From Rhodeus uyekii (lineage: Eukaryota; Chordata; Actinopteri; Cypriniformes; Acheilognathidae), in contig JAWRVZ010000111.1 of the NCBI GenBank assembly GCA_037043235.1, positions 1 through 64,000 of the forward strand: 64,000 nt of DNA. Direction: 5' to 3'. Below are positions 23,086-35,819 of this stretch, piece after piece. Under the pieces are notes generated by a model. That model worked only from the letters and a program-made list of their open reading frames with translations. It did no database searches and was not told where the DNA came from. A program made the translations under genes and the position numbers. Each line of letters begins with the position of its first letter. Position 1 is the first letter of the stretch.

Positions 23086-23710
23086 AGGTTTCATAGGTTT
23101 AGTAAAGTTTTAATGCTCATTCACACAAAGAGCAATTCACGAGTTCACACTTACAAATGATTCAGGAGCAATAAATGGTAAGCATATTTGGCGTGCTGTC
23201 CGAGGAGAGGGCTCCAAGCTCGGTATTTAGCCCGAACCTGGAGCACTGCCCCCGTATCCTGACTTTGATAGGAACAATTAAGTGTGAGGAGTTGGGGTGG
23301 TGGAGGGATGCCGAAAAATGTCAAAGAGCTGTAGGTGAGTCAAACATGTCTATATATACATGCTTCTCCTGCTGATAGGATGAGGTGTAATTGCTGATGA
23401 CGTGTTGGTTGTGTTAATCATTTGAACGTGCTCGTCCCGAACTTTGTTAATAAAACATCATTAATATAAAGATATGATAACTACAGTATTACCTCAAGAT
23501 ACGAAAGGCTCAACTTAAGAAAAATCCAAGTTACGAAAGCAAAGACGAAATTTTTTTACTGCTCTACATACGAAAAGTTTTCAAGATACGAAAGGTTTCT
23601 GAAAGTCCGAGATTCGCCCCATAACAATTTTGAAACTCGCACCGCACGCCGCCATCTTAGTTATAGTAGACTCGCCACCATCCTCCTGCTCTCCCATTGG
23701 TTACACGTAC

Positions 23711-24042
23711 TGTAACGCATTTGTTCTCTAGGACCCTTAAAATAGACTGAACCACAAATGAGACACAACTGCTATTCCACAGGGGTCCTTTAATAACAGG
23801 AACTGTCCATTCGACACACACCAGAGCAGTCGGCAAACAATGCTTCACTCACCATCGCATTACCAAACAATAAAACAAGTAAGAGCAACAGAAAAAAAAG
23901 AAAACAGTGGGAAAAACACCTCACTACGCATACATGCGATGCTTCCCTGCTCGCGCTCAGTTCGAACCACCTCATTACTGAACTTGAGAGAGTGAAAGAG
24001 CACTCCGCCTTAAAGGAGCCTTACCCAATATAACTCGTTACA
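23711..24042 (-). mobile_element. Solo LTR inside the pogo-like element
   Basis: TGTAACGC...CTCGTTACA ends, 332 bases, flanked by GTAC on both sides (23707-23710, 24043-24046). The right flank continues into GTACGTACGTAC. Confidence 0.75.
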
Positions 24043-24066
24043 GTACGTACGTACGTACGTTATCTG

Positions 24067-24736
24067 TAGGGACCAACCAAATTCACGATTTCACGGCCGT
24101 GACATTTTCCGTGAAATCGGCCACTTTCCGTGAAAACACCCAACAAGCGTGAAATAGTGAAATTTTTATTGAAGATAAATATTTTTACTGAGAAAGAGTG
24201 TATCAGGAGCAGATTAGCCGAGTTTGCAGCCTACAAAACAGCAGCAAAAGAAGCCGGATACGAGTATAACAGCATTCTGGCGTTCGCACAGCAGTCGGTT
24301 TCCTCTGCTGAGCCGGCTAGCATTACGCTACCTTTCGGTACCAACGAACAGCGTTGACGCGGAGAGAAGCGTCAGCCAGTACACAAACGTCAATGCACCG
24401 CAGCGACAGAATATGTCAGCAACCACGTTGATCGGCCAAGTTTTGGCCACGAAAAACTGTAAACTATTTCATTAAAGTCACGTGGCATTGCGGAGTGTGT
24501 GGCTACGTGCGTTGTAGTCGTATTTTGTTTCCTTTTTGTTTTTTAATACAAGTGAACAGTCAAAAGTTGTATTTTAGAATACAAAACAGCGGAGCGGGTG
24601 TGACAGCAGATGGACTGATTGCAGTGATTGGTGCATAGTAAAAATTGTACCCGTGAATTTTCCGTGTAATCGAGTGTTTTTTTAAAAACCTTCCGTGAAA
24701 TTGCGAATTTTTACCCGTGAATTTGGTTGGTCCCTA
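24067..24736 (+). mobile_element. hAT transposon, internally deleted
   Basis: The inverted ends TAGGGACCAACCAAATTCAC and its inverse are flanked by a perfect 8-bp duplication, GTTATCTG (24059-24066, 24737-24744), which is diagnostic for hAT. The 670-base element keeps only the last part of the transposase. Confidence 0.92.
24190..24475 (+). pseudogene. hAT transposase C-terminal dimerisation remnant
   Basis: Two overlapping frames together carry the remnant. One has RLAEFAAYKTAAKEAGYEY. The other, after a frameshift near 24320, has SVPTNSVDAERSVSQY, resembling the PTNS-x-x-ERSFS motif of the hATC dimerisation domain. The catalytic core is absent. Confidence 0.75.
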
Positions 24737-25224
24737 GTTATCTGCCATTTGTCCTCCTCCTCCTCTGCCGCCACTTTCGGAGATAGCCTCACTCGAAAGG
24801 TAAGCTTCGACATTTTACGTTATTTCATTGTTTATAGGTCAATTTAGCTTTATTGTGAAATTTAATGTGGTGTTTTTGGAGGGCTTGGAACGGATAAGCC
24901 ATTTTACATGTAAAATGTGTTCCAAGATACGAAAAACTCATTATACGAAGGCCGCCTCGGAACGGATTAATTTCGTATCTCGAGGTATCACTGTATTAGT
25001 GTTCTTCACATCAGTACACAATATTGTTCTGCTTTTTGTAAGAATGCTCTGCACTTATTAAACATTAAATGCTCAAGCTCTTTAAAAGAGGATGGATTCT
25101 GAGTTTGATGTCATTGTTTATCATTCATCAAAAATCTTTCTGAGAGTGATTCCAACAATAATAGTTTTATTTAGAACCACATCATCCTGAAGAATAATTT
25201 TATGCTCAAATGGTTCCAAGTGTT

Positions 25225-25920
25225 AGCCTTTAGGGAGATAGGTGGCCCGCGAGAGACTCCTACACTTTCCACATCGCCCCATAGCCATGCTTGTGGGTTC
25301 CTATGAGGGATGCATGCAGGTTACAATGACTTGTATAAACCCTATAGGTAGCCGGCTTAGTCCAGGAGCTCGACACCTCAGTGTGGAGGTCCAGAAAGAA
25401 CGGCATGCCCTGACGCAGAGGCTTTGCCCGCGCTGGGTGGTAACGTTCGTCCAGTTTACTGTTTTAAGGGCGGACATCCCTAGTCTCCGATGGTCAATCA
25501 ATGCTAAGATGGGAGATTGCACGGGTTACCACCTCTAAGAGCTCCTCATAAGCTGGGGAGGAAGATGGCGAGTCTTCCTCTCCAGCCTCGGTACTGACAA
25601 CATCCAGCTTCTCAGAAGCGAACAGTTGCAGCACCGGTGCCTCTGCCTAGTTGGAAGTAAGCGTCCTAGAGCATGCACCCGGGTCCGGGCAGAGGATATT
25701 GGATCTGCTGGGTAAGGGCTAAGATAAGGCAGAGCCTGACTTAAACCCCGTTGTCAGATCTATTTGCGTTCCCTAGGACATAGATCTCCGCTGTGCTTCA
25801 GCAACAGCGGGACCCGAGCCCTGAGGAACACGAGCCCGGGCGACTGTCCTCAAGTGCTGACCGCTCATGCTCCTCTCCCAAGAAAACAACACATAGAAGA
25901 TGTGTATCCCTGCTTGAGAT
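25225..25920 (-). mobile_element. DIRS fragment (leader/gag side)
   Basis: The block at about 25545-25780 (GGAAGATGGCGAGTCTTCCTC..., GCAGAGCCTGACTTAAACC) matches 31780-31985 of the reverse-transcriptase-bearing DIRS copy and, more weakly, 3381-3560. The reading to the left stays open on the minus strand for about 70 codons without known motifs. No terminal repeats are present. Confidence 0.5.
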
Positions 25921-26510
25921 GTAGCATGGGCAGGGAGAAGCACACATTCTGAATGTTTGTTCCACCATAATATATCTCTACTTTTCTTTGAGATAAATGT
26001 GGAATGTGGAATGTTTGCTTCACGAGACGATATGCCAAAGCATTTCCCAAAGCATTTCCCAACTCGCAGTGCGAGTTCTCTTGAAATTGAATGTTTTTTA
26101 AGGAAAGTATTAATACTTAAAAAATATGTTTATACATCATCATTACGTCTATTTAACCAGTTTGGCATAAGAAATTGGATTTGTTGCATCATTTCACTAG
26201 ATGGCTCTCTGGTGGGCAAAGAGTGCATATGAGTAGGTGGTCTCAAGTGTGTCTAATGTGTTCAATGTACGCCTGCTCAGAACGTGCCAATAAAGCACCA
26301 ACCAGTAAAATCAAGAGCAACTCAACACATGCTTAAAATCCCATAATCACTGAACATATGTAAAATGAAAATGTTCAGCTACATGTAGATTTATCTAAGA
26401 CCAACATAATGTCACACTCAAGATGAAGAGCAATGTCGCCATGAAATCAACACGGACAATTCTTGTTTTTCTGGAATATTGCAATATTTATTGTCAATTT
26501 TCAATCCATG

Positions 26511-26617
<107 letters not shown>

Positions 26618-26701
26618 ATGAAGGCCAAAAGTAGTTATTAAGAATGGACAATATGTGAGTCATTGACAATGGAATGTTTTTTTTTTTTTTTTTTTTTTTT
26701 T

Positions 26702-28010
26702 ATACAACCACTAGTACAACATTTCTCAATGCTTTGGTCATGTTTTTCAAAACTCTTCACAGAGTTCACTTAACCAACTGGTCACAGCAGTTAATTTCAC
26801 ATTCAGAATGCACTAAACCAACCAAAAGGCTTCATTCATATATGTCAGATTATAGCACATTATAGCAAAGGTTTTCAGCTAACAAACAAACTTTGTCAAT
26901 CATAAAACAAAGACCTAAAAAAACACTAACATCAGGTTGCATTACACAACTACTTATTTTGTAAACTTTCTTTACTAAACAAGAATGCCACTCTCGACTG
27001 CTTGAAATTCAATGCAGTTTATGTTACATAGCCCATGTTGACATTACAGTACAAAATTATTCCTACATTTTCCTCCTTTGAATGGATGGTAATGAAATTG
27101 AAAGACAAATCAATGTGTAGGTGTTCAGCTACATCCAGTTTTATTGATAGTATTTGATTTTTTAGATTCAGAATATAGTTCAGTATGAACTATACACAAA
27201 ATCATTTCTCTTCGCTTCTCCAGTTTTTTCTGATCTGAGGGTAGGACAACCTGTCACTCACATGAGATAACAGAAATAGCAAACCACAATGATCCAATAA
27301 ATTCCCAATGGACAAAATCAAGTCCTGCCCTATATTTGTTCTTGTCAAGAAGCCGTTTCACTTGCACATATGTCACAACAGGGGGAAAACAAAGGTGTTT
27401 TGCAAAGTGACAGCAAAAATGACATCCTACTTTCTAAATGGAAAAAAGGCCAAGTATGTTATCTTTGCTCTTTGAAGTTTGTCTCTTAGGCAACAGACAG
27501 CTGAGAAATGGTCTTTTATGCAAAAGACTTGGGAGGTGATTATTTTAAGATGTAACAAAGAGCACATAAAAGGTCTACATTTAAATGGACAGATAAAGGC
27601 TCAGGTTAAATCAGCCAAACAAATAATTACTATAAAAGTCAGTCCTGTCACTGCCTGAGCTAAATGTCACAGAAATAAGGCCGCTTGATATGGCAAGGTG
27701 ATATGGTACCATATAGCCTGAAAGTGAGTATATCCACATCTTGGTAAACTCGACATTATGATGACAAAATGTCCCTACAAAGATGAAATTATACAAAAGT
27801 TATAAAAATCAGTTATTTGTTTTTTAAATGTAAACATGCAGAATGTTTTATGACGGGTAAGTTTAGGGAATAGAAAATAAAGTATAAAATTACATTATAA
27901 AATTCATTGTGCATGGAAAGTCCCCATAAGTGCTGTTTTGTTTTGTTTTTATGCAAAAATGTTGAAAGTCTTCTCTTGGATCAGTTTAGGGTGTGGGACA
28001 TAGAATACAT
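26702..28010. other. Intergenic AT-rich stretch
   Basis: No gene or bounded repeat recognised. Confidence 0.5.
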
Positions 28011-28800
28011 ACACTCAAAAAAATAAAATAAATTTGGGTGTTGTTTGATTAAAATAACTAGAATATTTTGAAATAAATCAAAATATCAGTTTAAGGGATG
28101 TACACAGTTATTTTAAATCAGTCTAAACTAAATCCATACGAACTTAAAATAACTTAATTTCTGCCGAAACAATGAAAGGGAATTTATTTGAGTCAACTAC
28201 TACTACTTTTGCGCATGCGCAGATAACGTGACCCACGTGACCTCATCAATCATCGGGAGCCGTTAGCATGGTGAAACTGTGAAGTCCAAGTCTTTTATCA
28301 TCTTTGTCTGTATTGTGCTGATAGAAAGTATAAGTATTTAAATCAGTCAGAATTCAACATAAAGCTGATATTTGACTGATTATTAGAATATTTGAAGGTC
28401 TCTATAAGTCACATGTTCAGACTCAATGAAACATGGTAAATTGATATAAATGCCTGTATTTATATGTGTAATTTGACATTAATGCGGTAGTCGCTCAGTT
28501 CTAACTGTTGTTGTCAGCTTTATTTTACTATATTGTTTCATTGTTTTATTGGCCATTTCATTCAGGCAACTGTTGCTGAGCTGTAAGTGTCACTGTGAAC
28601 ACTTAGAAAATATGAAAAACAATTAACAATGATGTCAATGTAAAAGCAAGTATATGTTTTATGCAGCATGAGTGCGTAACGTGAAATTTATATTTTAAAC
28701 TTTACAGTGTATTTTATTTTATTTTACAAGTTTTACAAGAGTGGCATCCCCTGCTCGGCATTAAGTCTATGTTTTCATGTGGTACGTTCAATTATGTTCT

Positions 28801-28885
28801 TAAAGGGATAGTTCACCCAAACGTGAAAACTGCACCGCCCTTATGTTGAGTTCAATCCTGCTGCGTAACACAAGAATGAACTTTT
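28801..28885. repeat. Diverged AAAGGGATAGTTCACCC repeat
   Basis: The common fish terminus AAAGGGATAGTTCACCCAAA is followed by a decayed body (CTTATGTTGAGTTCAATCC, AACACAAGAATGAAC). An inverse terminus occurs at 32897-32915. Confidence 0.55.
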
Positions 28886-28999
28886 TTTTATTACATGTAT
28901 TCTACATAGACATGCTAATTAACTTGATATTATGTTAAACCTGGAAATTTGAGAACCCAATTTCATTTTGTTTTTGTTTGTCTTTTTTCCTTTTAACAG

Positions 29000-29697
29000 A
29001 TCAACAGTCCCACTGGAGTTTCTTACTATGCTTAATCGGTATTCAGACAGCCAAAGACATCATGCAACCCATTTCACAGGTTAGTCAGTCACTTAATTAC
29101 TTCATACAGATTTTATGTACTGTTATACTTGATTATCGATTTGTTAAGATCAAATAATCAATGTTTTATGCCTTTTTTTAACAGAATAACAGCATAGACA
29201 TGCGAAGAGAACACCAAAGCATTGTGTATACTTCAATGAGGATCATGTACTATTCAACGAGTACACTGTAAGTAAATGCTTATCTCTTCTTCACTTTACA
29301 TATATATTATATATATATTACACATTTCATATGTTTAATGTCATTTAAAAAAATTACTTGTCTTACAAATTAAACACATTTTAATTTATTTTGAACAGGA
29401 TTGTGACTGGTTGAATACCAAAGCCAATAGTAATGGGGATCTATATTGTTCGCAAAGGATACGAACCAGGAGATAAGCCTGTGGACACTTGTATTGAGAT
29501 TGAAGGGACTGCGGTTCTCTCCTCTGTAATGAATGTAGCTGTAGCAGTTGCCATGTTAATCAGACTTATGCCTTGAACCTCAGCTATCAATGAGAAATCA
29601 AAGTTATATTTGAGATCATCAAAAAAGTGTTTTTCAACCTGGATGGACACAAAGTTTCACCAAAGGTGGATGCCCTAAAGAACAAGATGCTGGAGTA
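29000..29697 (+). pseudogene. Decayed three-exon gene of a multicopy fish family
   Basis: Exon blocks 29000-29079, 29185-29267 and 29399-29697 are each preceded by a pyrimidine tract plus AG. The first two are followed by GTTAGT and GTAAGT. The last block contains MGIYIVRKGYEPGDKPVD with EIEGTAVLSSVMNVA. Then, in another frame and after an in-frame TGA, come YALNLSY and FFNLDGHKVSPKV with LKNK. This C-terminal signature is seen in many uncharacterised fish proteins. One frameshift and one stop separate the halves, so the copy is dead. Function unknown. Confidence 0.55.
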
Positions 29698-30357
29698 ACC
29701 TTGTGTGCATGGACGCAAAAGAATAAATCTTGATGCAAGAAGGAGCTGTAGCCCATTGTTGTAATGCAGCCTGTTCAGTGTTTTACACATTTTTGTAAAA
29801 AAAGTTTCAAGCAGGGAACTTTAAAACTACTGCTGTCAGTATCAGGATTGTTAAACAAATTAGTCACATTGGTGTAATTTTTTTTATTGATTTGGCAATG
29901 TCAGTAATGAATAGATATTTCTTGCAAATACATTGAGCTATCAATGTTGGTAATCTTTTTTGAATTATGTTTTTGTTTCTTGTGTGTGTGTGGTTTTTTT
30001 TAACATTTTATACTTATGCAAATTAATTAAATGAAAGTGAATGAAGTTGTTCAATCAACTTTAACGGCAATAAATAGTTGACAATAAATAGTTCAAATTA
30101 ATTGGCTCAACAAGACTAAATAGTTTACAGGTAAATTCCACAAGATAATTTAATCAAAATGATTTGATCTCATTGATTCAACATAAAGTTTGTTCTTCTG
30201 TTCCATTTGCCTAAATTAAGTTGAGAGAACATTATTCAAATGCGTGGCAATAGGTGTCATAATAAAATTAAGTTATACCAATGATTTATTTTTTGGAGTG
30301 TAGTTTGTACAGTATAAAATAACTGTCTATAGAAAATCAACATAAAATATGGAAACC

Positions 30358-30359
<2 letters not shown>

Positions 30360-30451
<92 letters not shown>
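30360..30451. repeat. (TG)n microsatellite abutting the DIRS fragment
   Basis: About 45 TG units; the DIRS coding sequence begins immediately to the right. Confidence 0.97.
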
Positions 30452-30454
<3 letters not shown>

Positions 30455-30464
30455 GTGTGTATGC

Positions 30465-31160
30465 GCATATGCCTTGAAGGCGCAAAGTGCTGTGTCCATG
30501 CACTCAGTGATAGTGCGGGCTGATAAAACTAGACCAAAGAGAGAAACACAATATTGGTACACCTTGCCCCCAAAGGCGAACCTCAGGAACTTCCTGTGTT
30601 GTGAAAGGATGGTATGAGTATGCATCCTTGAGATATATTGTAACAAACCAGTGCTCGAAACTGATCTGTGATACAATCTGTCTCAATGTTGATATTTTGA
30701 TTCTGGCTGTATGACTAAAATACTCAAGAGTCCTTCTTTGGAACGATAAAATACCAGCTCTAGTGACCAGTTTCTCTGTCTGAGAGAGGGCTTTTCTCAG
30801 CAAAGCTTTTATCTCTTGTTCCATAACCAGAACCTGCCCAGGAGCCACCACTTTGGGTAGAAACCCCAAAATATTGGCAGGATTAGCCCTTAGGATAGCC
30901 TTTCTGACTGTGTGCAAGATTGGGACCTACAGAGAAATATTCGGCAGCAGCTTCCATGCTGCTAGAAATTCTACTAAGGGAACCATACCCTCGAGACTGG
31001 CCTCTAGTGTTTTCCGAGCATCTGATTTGGAGCCTTGAAATGGAGCACCAGCAGGGAACAACTGAACTGGCCATCCTTGAACCCTCGGAGGAGGACACTG
31101 AGATGTGGGTCACTGAGCGGTCAGTCCAGCGCCCTGAATGGGTGACTGACAAGGAACCCC
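30465..31160 (-). pseudogene. DIRS reverse transcriptase fragment, frameshifted
   Basis: Upstream blocks (SSMEAAAEYFSVGPN, then LGFLPKVVAPGQVLVMEQE) are followed by STLRQIVSQIS, HWFVTIYLKDAY, HRKFLRFAFGGKVYQY, LFGLVLSARTITECMD and TALCAFKA. This is the order of the DIRS reverse transcriptase. The reading moves between frames at least twice (about 30600 and 30890). The motif A aspartate usually seen as T-I-D-L-K-D is Y here. The palm YxDD motif lies beyond the truncation. Inactive. Confidence 0.82.
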
Positions 31161-32413
31161 CGAACTGACTGCTCTGATATTTTTCTCAGAGGGAGCAAAC
31201 ATCCTAGTGGCACTACATTTCTGGACAGACACTGAAGTGGGCTCTACCAAGACTGTTGCCCCCCCCCAAATCACAAGAGGTGGCGGGGTTGGTAGAACGG
31301 CCGCCTGAGAATCCCAATGGGAGATGGGCATCATATAATGAGGTGTTGGCCACTCCTCCCGGAGGGGATTTTTTTCTGAGGAGCTGTCTTTAAATGTTTT
31401 GGGGCTGCTCCGGCTCAACAGCCCTCCACGGGACCTGAGAGAGGCGAGGGAGGGATATTGGAATGCTGCTGTCTGTTTGGTGGCTCCCTGGAACCATTTT
31501 CTTTTTATGGTAATGAAAGGACATTCACCCCAACCTCACCTAGGTCTCCTAACCATGCTCCTTGAGGTCTCCTAATGAGGACAATGTGATTATGCACTGT
31601 AAACTCTATAGGAGGCTGGTTTCTTCTTTCAGTGTGGCGAGATGGTCTGATTGGAAGTTTTGTGCTTATGAGGGCAGGAATGCTTGTCTAATCTTATTTA
31701 TGGGCTGAGCATCCTGCTTCTCTGCTGGTCAGTCTTACATTTAACTGGCAAGCTCGTGCCATGACGTCCACTTACTCATTATAGGCTGGGAAATGAAGGG
31801 GCGAACCTTCATCTTCAGCCTCTGTGCCAGCAACATCCAACTCCTAGGAGCTGGATAGTTGCAGGACTGGCACTTCACTCAGGGGGGAAGTAACTGCTGT
31901 GTGTGCTTCTGAACTAGGGAAAAAGGACACTGGATCTGGCAGATGAGGGATAAGGCAGAGCCCGTCTCTAACCCCTACGAACACCTCCAAGATCCAGATC
32001 GCCGTGGTGCCTCGGCAACAGCAGGAACTGAGCCCATGTGATCTCTACACGCATCAAGCAGGAACAGAGCATACATAATTACATAATGCACAGAGCAACT
32101 GCACAGTCAAAAAATGCACAGTAAACAACAAATAAAACAAAGACCGTGTGTATCCCCGTAAACAATACAAAGATCATGTTTATCCCCAACGTGATCTCAC
32201 CATATCTACTTTTCTCTTTTATATGGTAACACCAAAGACAAACGATTCACACATAGCGCTACTGAAGACAGAGACGCTACTGCTGCTTTGTTTGGCATGC
32301 CTCTTATAGTTAGCTGGTTCATGACGTCACATGTCTCTAGCGTCCTTTTACACCATTGATTTGATTTCACGATGCAATCACACAGAGCACTTCCACATAA
32401 TCTTCAACGCAGC

Positions 32414-32790
32414 TGTTACGCAGATAGCGGTGTTTGCTGCGGAGAAAACGAGGAGGCAGCTCTGCAGACAACTCAGGTTTTAATAAACAAAACTAAGGAA
32501 AACAAAACACTTTAAATGTAAACACAAACGGCACACAATGGTGCAAAACTCTAAACACCAAAGGCGCCCGGACAACATGGAGGAACCATCCACACACAAC
32601 CGACATTCAAATAACACTGACAATAACCGACAAAGACAAAGGAAAACAGGAGGGTATTTAAGGACAAACACGGGATTGGGACCAGCTGATGCAACTTGGG
32701 ACGTGATTAGACAGAGACGGGAGCGTGTAAGACCTGGAAGATACACAAAGGGACCCGGATGTGACAGACATGACAAGAAAAGACTGTGAC
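32414..32790 (-). mobile_element. Solo LTR inserted in the DIRS terminal repeat
   Basis: The ends TGTTACGC...GACTGTGACA enclose 377 bases, with inverse AATAAA (TTTTAATAAAC area) near the left. Flanks are GCAGC and GCAAG, only an imperfect duplication. The DIRS repeat resumes directly after it. Confidence 0.65.
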
Positions 32791-32818
32791 AGCAAGCATG
32801 AGTTCCTTTGAAAAGTAA

Positions 32819-34256
32819 CCTGAGCAGTATTGCGTGTCGTCTTTTTTGTTGCAAAATAAATATTTTGTTCGAAACCATTTAGCAAAAATGTATTTTTTGG
32901 GTGAACTATCCCTGTAAATATAGCTTGACCTTCCAATTTTAAAAGAAAACAGTTTAATCTAACCATATGTTTGTTGCTACTTTTTATCCATTTAAGCCAT
33001 TTTAATTAATATTGGTACATTTATAATGAATGACCATTCAACTGTATTGTGCCTTCTAAAATGTAATTAACCACAGTGGAGAAAAGTGTCCTTGTACTAT
33101 TACAAATTTGTTTCTTCAGTTTGTTAGAGCTGCCAACACATTCCCTCATTAATTCAACGAAAAGAACGCTAGCTTTTCAATGTTTGCGGTGAATATAATT
33201 GTGACTTAGTCAGATGAAGGTTATCTTAACAATAATCCGTTTCTGTGACAGACTGGAACAAGCACAGGCATGATTAGACCTCTTTAGCACAGTCGGATAT
33301 TCTGCCAAGACCTGAAGAAAAACAGCTGGTGAAATATGCAAGTGAAAAAGGAAAGCATGTGTGTTTTTGGAATGTAGGAAAGTCTTAAATAGATTGTTTT
33401 CATTCACCCATGAAAGCCTCTGTGGTGCAGGCACTGGAAGCACAGGACACGTCTGGCTAATATGTATTTGATGAAACATATTAATATTCTTCCAACAGCT
33501 TTTGGAGTGAGCTTCTGAGGGAACAATATGACCTAATATTGAAGTTAATAGCAGCTAAGGAAAAACTATATACAAGATTTAATGGAGCAGTGCAGATAAA
33601 AAAAAAAAAAAAACTAGAATAGAAATGAGTATGAAATGCATGCAGACACACTTACATACAGTACACACACCCGGCCCTTGTGTGCTGACATTTAATTCCA
33701 AACAACCTGCAGGCTGTGAGTGTATATCGAAATATCTGTACATGTATGTGAAAAAAAATTATACTGCTCCAGTGAAAATGACTTAGAGGTCAGATTAGAA
33801 AGTCAAAAAATAGATACTACGCCATTTTATACTGTTATATTCAGTCATTCAGTCACATAAGTTGTTTATACGCCTTTCTCTTTCTTTAATCTATCTCAGT
33901 AAAGGCTGGTTCTTATCCTGCTGACAATGTGGTTTGGAAAAGCTCACAATTAACAATAATGCTTCCACATTTTGATGATTTAATAAAGAGAATTAATAAA
34001 TGTAATTGATTTGCTAGTCATTTCACTGAATAAGCCAACCACATAATTAGTTTAATGTGACTGGTTTCATGTTCCACACTGCAACTGATGCTTTTGTGAA
34101 AGAAGAACTGATGAATTCATGGCTCACTATTATTGTATGTCATCAAAAGTATTTTTCAATTTCAGCATGTAGCTTTCATTCAAAATGAATGAGAAAAATG
34201 AAGTAAACACTTTATCACCAAAAAGCATAAGAATGAGATGAGTGCATGAACAAGAT

Positions 34257-34257
<1 letters not shown>
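32819..34257. other. Intergenic stretch
   Basis: Only an inverse AGTTCACCC-repeat end at about 32890-32918 and an A-run at 33599-33613 were noted. Confidence 0.5.

Positions 34258-34346
<89 letters not shown>
34258..34346. repeat. (TCTA)n microsatellite, about 22 repeats
   Basis: Perfect tetranucleotide tract. Confidence 0.98.
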
Positions 34347-35760
34347 GCCAATGAGGTTTGGAAAAGCTCTTGTCTGTTTTCATAATTTGCTGATGTAATG
34401 AAAATAGAACTAAGAGCTGTAATCAAATTTCTCATTCTATTGAATTAGCCGACCAAGTAATTAGCGGATAGTTTCATGTTTCACACTGCAACTGACTCTT
34501 TTGCCAAAGAACAACCAGTTAATTCATGTGAAATGTCAATCAACACAGCATAACACTAAAATGGCTTTTGTGCTCTTGCATGTTTGGAGTAGTAATACTT
34601 TCAGCCAAAATGTAAAAAAAAAAAAAAAATCACTAATTTTATATATTTCATGGATTTGTTTACTGTATATGTTTTGAAAATCAAGTTGATTGTGCCTGAG
34701 GCTACTTATAGTATAGAGTTAACTAGATCTGGACTGGACTGGCTAATTAGATCTCCCTTAGTAGCTGCTAATTATACTTGATTACTGTCTTTTCTAATTG
34801 AATAAAGGTTGACTGATGGTCGACAGAGTTAGTTTTAGTGATGCAATGGCTGCACTTAGTCTTACATGAATTACATGTTCTCTTAAATTAAACTAAAGAC
34901 ATTTTCTAACTAAATTTTTTCTGCTAAATTGGGAACAAGACAAAAAAAAATACAGCAGAAAAATGTAAGATTGGAGTAACAATTTTTCACGATGTAGAGA
35001 ATACAATAGAAATGTTTTTTAATAGATCCACAAAGAACAGACAGGAGATAAACATGAACAACCATTTTAAACACTGAGAATATCAGACACAAAACTAATG
35101 AAACTCAGGGGTTATAAAAGGGGAGAGAAATGTTAAAATGAACATGACAAGTGTGTGGAACTAATTAACAACAATGGAGGCTAAGGGTGTGTCCGAAATC
35201 ACCCCTGATACCTTTAAATAGGGCACTATTTGAGGGGACAGCCATTTCTAGTGGTGTCCGAAACATTATCGAGTACACTCATTCAATTCCACAATGCACT
35301 GCAATAACAAGTGTACAACCGATGTAAGTTTAGTGACTAGAGAATACCCATAATGCACTCTGACAGTTGCGCTGCATAAATTCTTATATCTGACTAGTAG
35401 ATTGCCCCGCAGCTGAATCATCCATCCATCTGTTGGTACATCAGGTGATCACATACCTATATAGGCACAGATGAGGCATTGCACTGATGTGACCTGTTGG
35501 TGTTGGTCTCGTATCTTCACTGCTCTTGAAAGGTTGGTTTTGTTAAATTGAGTTGTTTAGACTGGAGGGAATTATATACAATGTATAATTATGAATGTTC
35601 CCTATCAGTCAGTCATGTTCAAAGTTACGTCAGAATTGAACTGACAAATTGGTATCTCGCTTGAGAGACCAATCATCTTCAAATGAACGAAAACGAATGA
35701 ACCAAAAAATAAACGAGCCAATGCACATTGGCATGTCAAGATTAGCATTGTGCACTTCAC

Positions 35761-35765
<5 letters not shown>
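34347..35765. other. Intergenic stretch
   Basis: A GTGTGTCCGAAA...GTGTCCGAAA MITE-like piece lies at about 35188-35390. No gene was found. Confidence 0.45.

Positions 35766-35818
<53 letters not shown>
35766..35818. repeat. (AT)n microsatellite
   Basis: Perfect AT dinucleotide tract of about 53 bases. Confidence 0.97.

Positions 35819-35819
<1 letters not shown>

Larger units (their letters stand above)
23484..24993. mobile_element. Pogo/Tigger-like (Tc1/mariner) MITE with nested insertions
   Basis: The ends CAGTATTACCTCAAGATACG and, inverse, CAGTGATACCTCGAGATACG are flanked by TA (23482-23483, 24994-24995). Shorter copies lie at 52785-53447 (inverse orientation) and 51335-51472. The extra length here comes from an LTR (23711-24042) and a hAT element (24067-24736). 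No transposase belongs to the outer element. Confidence 0.75.
28011..30301 (+). mobile_element. TIR-flanked unit carrying three gene-like exons
   Basis: The left end ACACTCAAAAAAATAAA and the inverse right end ACACTCCAAAAAATAAA bound 2.29 kb. Inside, exon-like blocks with good splice signals lie on the plus strand (29000-29697). The two terminal regions share only the outer bases, and the superfamily is unknown. Similar AT-rich ends and the same last-exon motif recur in fish genomes as a repeat carrying host-like exons. Confidence 0.5.
30452..32818 (-). mobile_element. DIRS retrotransposon, truncated, with reverse transcriptase
   Basis: In minus orientation the 5' terminal repeat (about 32250-32818, split by an LTR at 32414-32790) still shows GGTTCATGACGTCAC and CAACGCAGC...CTTTGAAAAGTAAC, matching the left repeat of the 1430-4364 element. 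The leader block (31778-32050) follows, then gag-like and reverse transcriptase sequence. The 3' half ends abruptly at the TG tract, so the RNase H, recombinase and right terminal repeat are missing. Confidence 0.75.
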
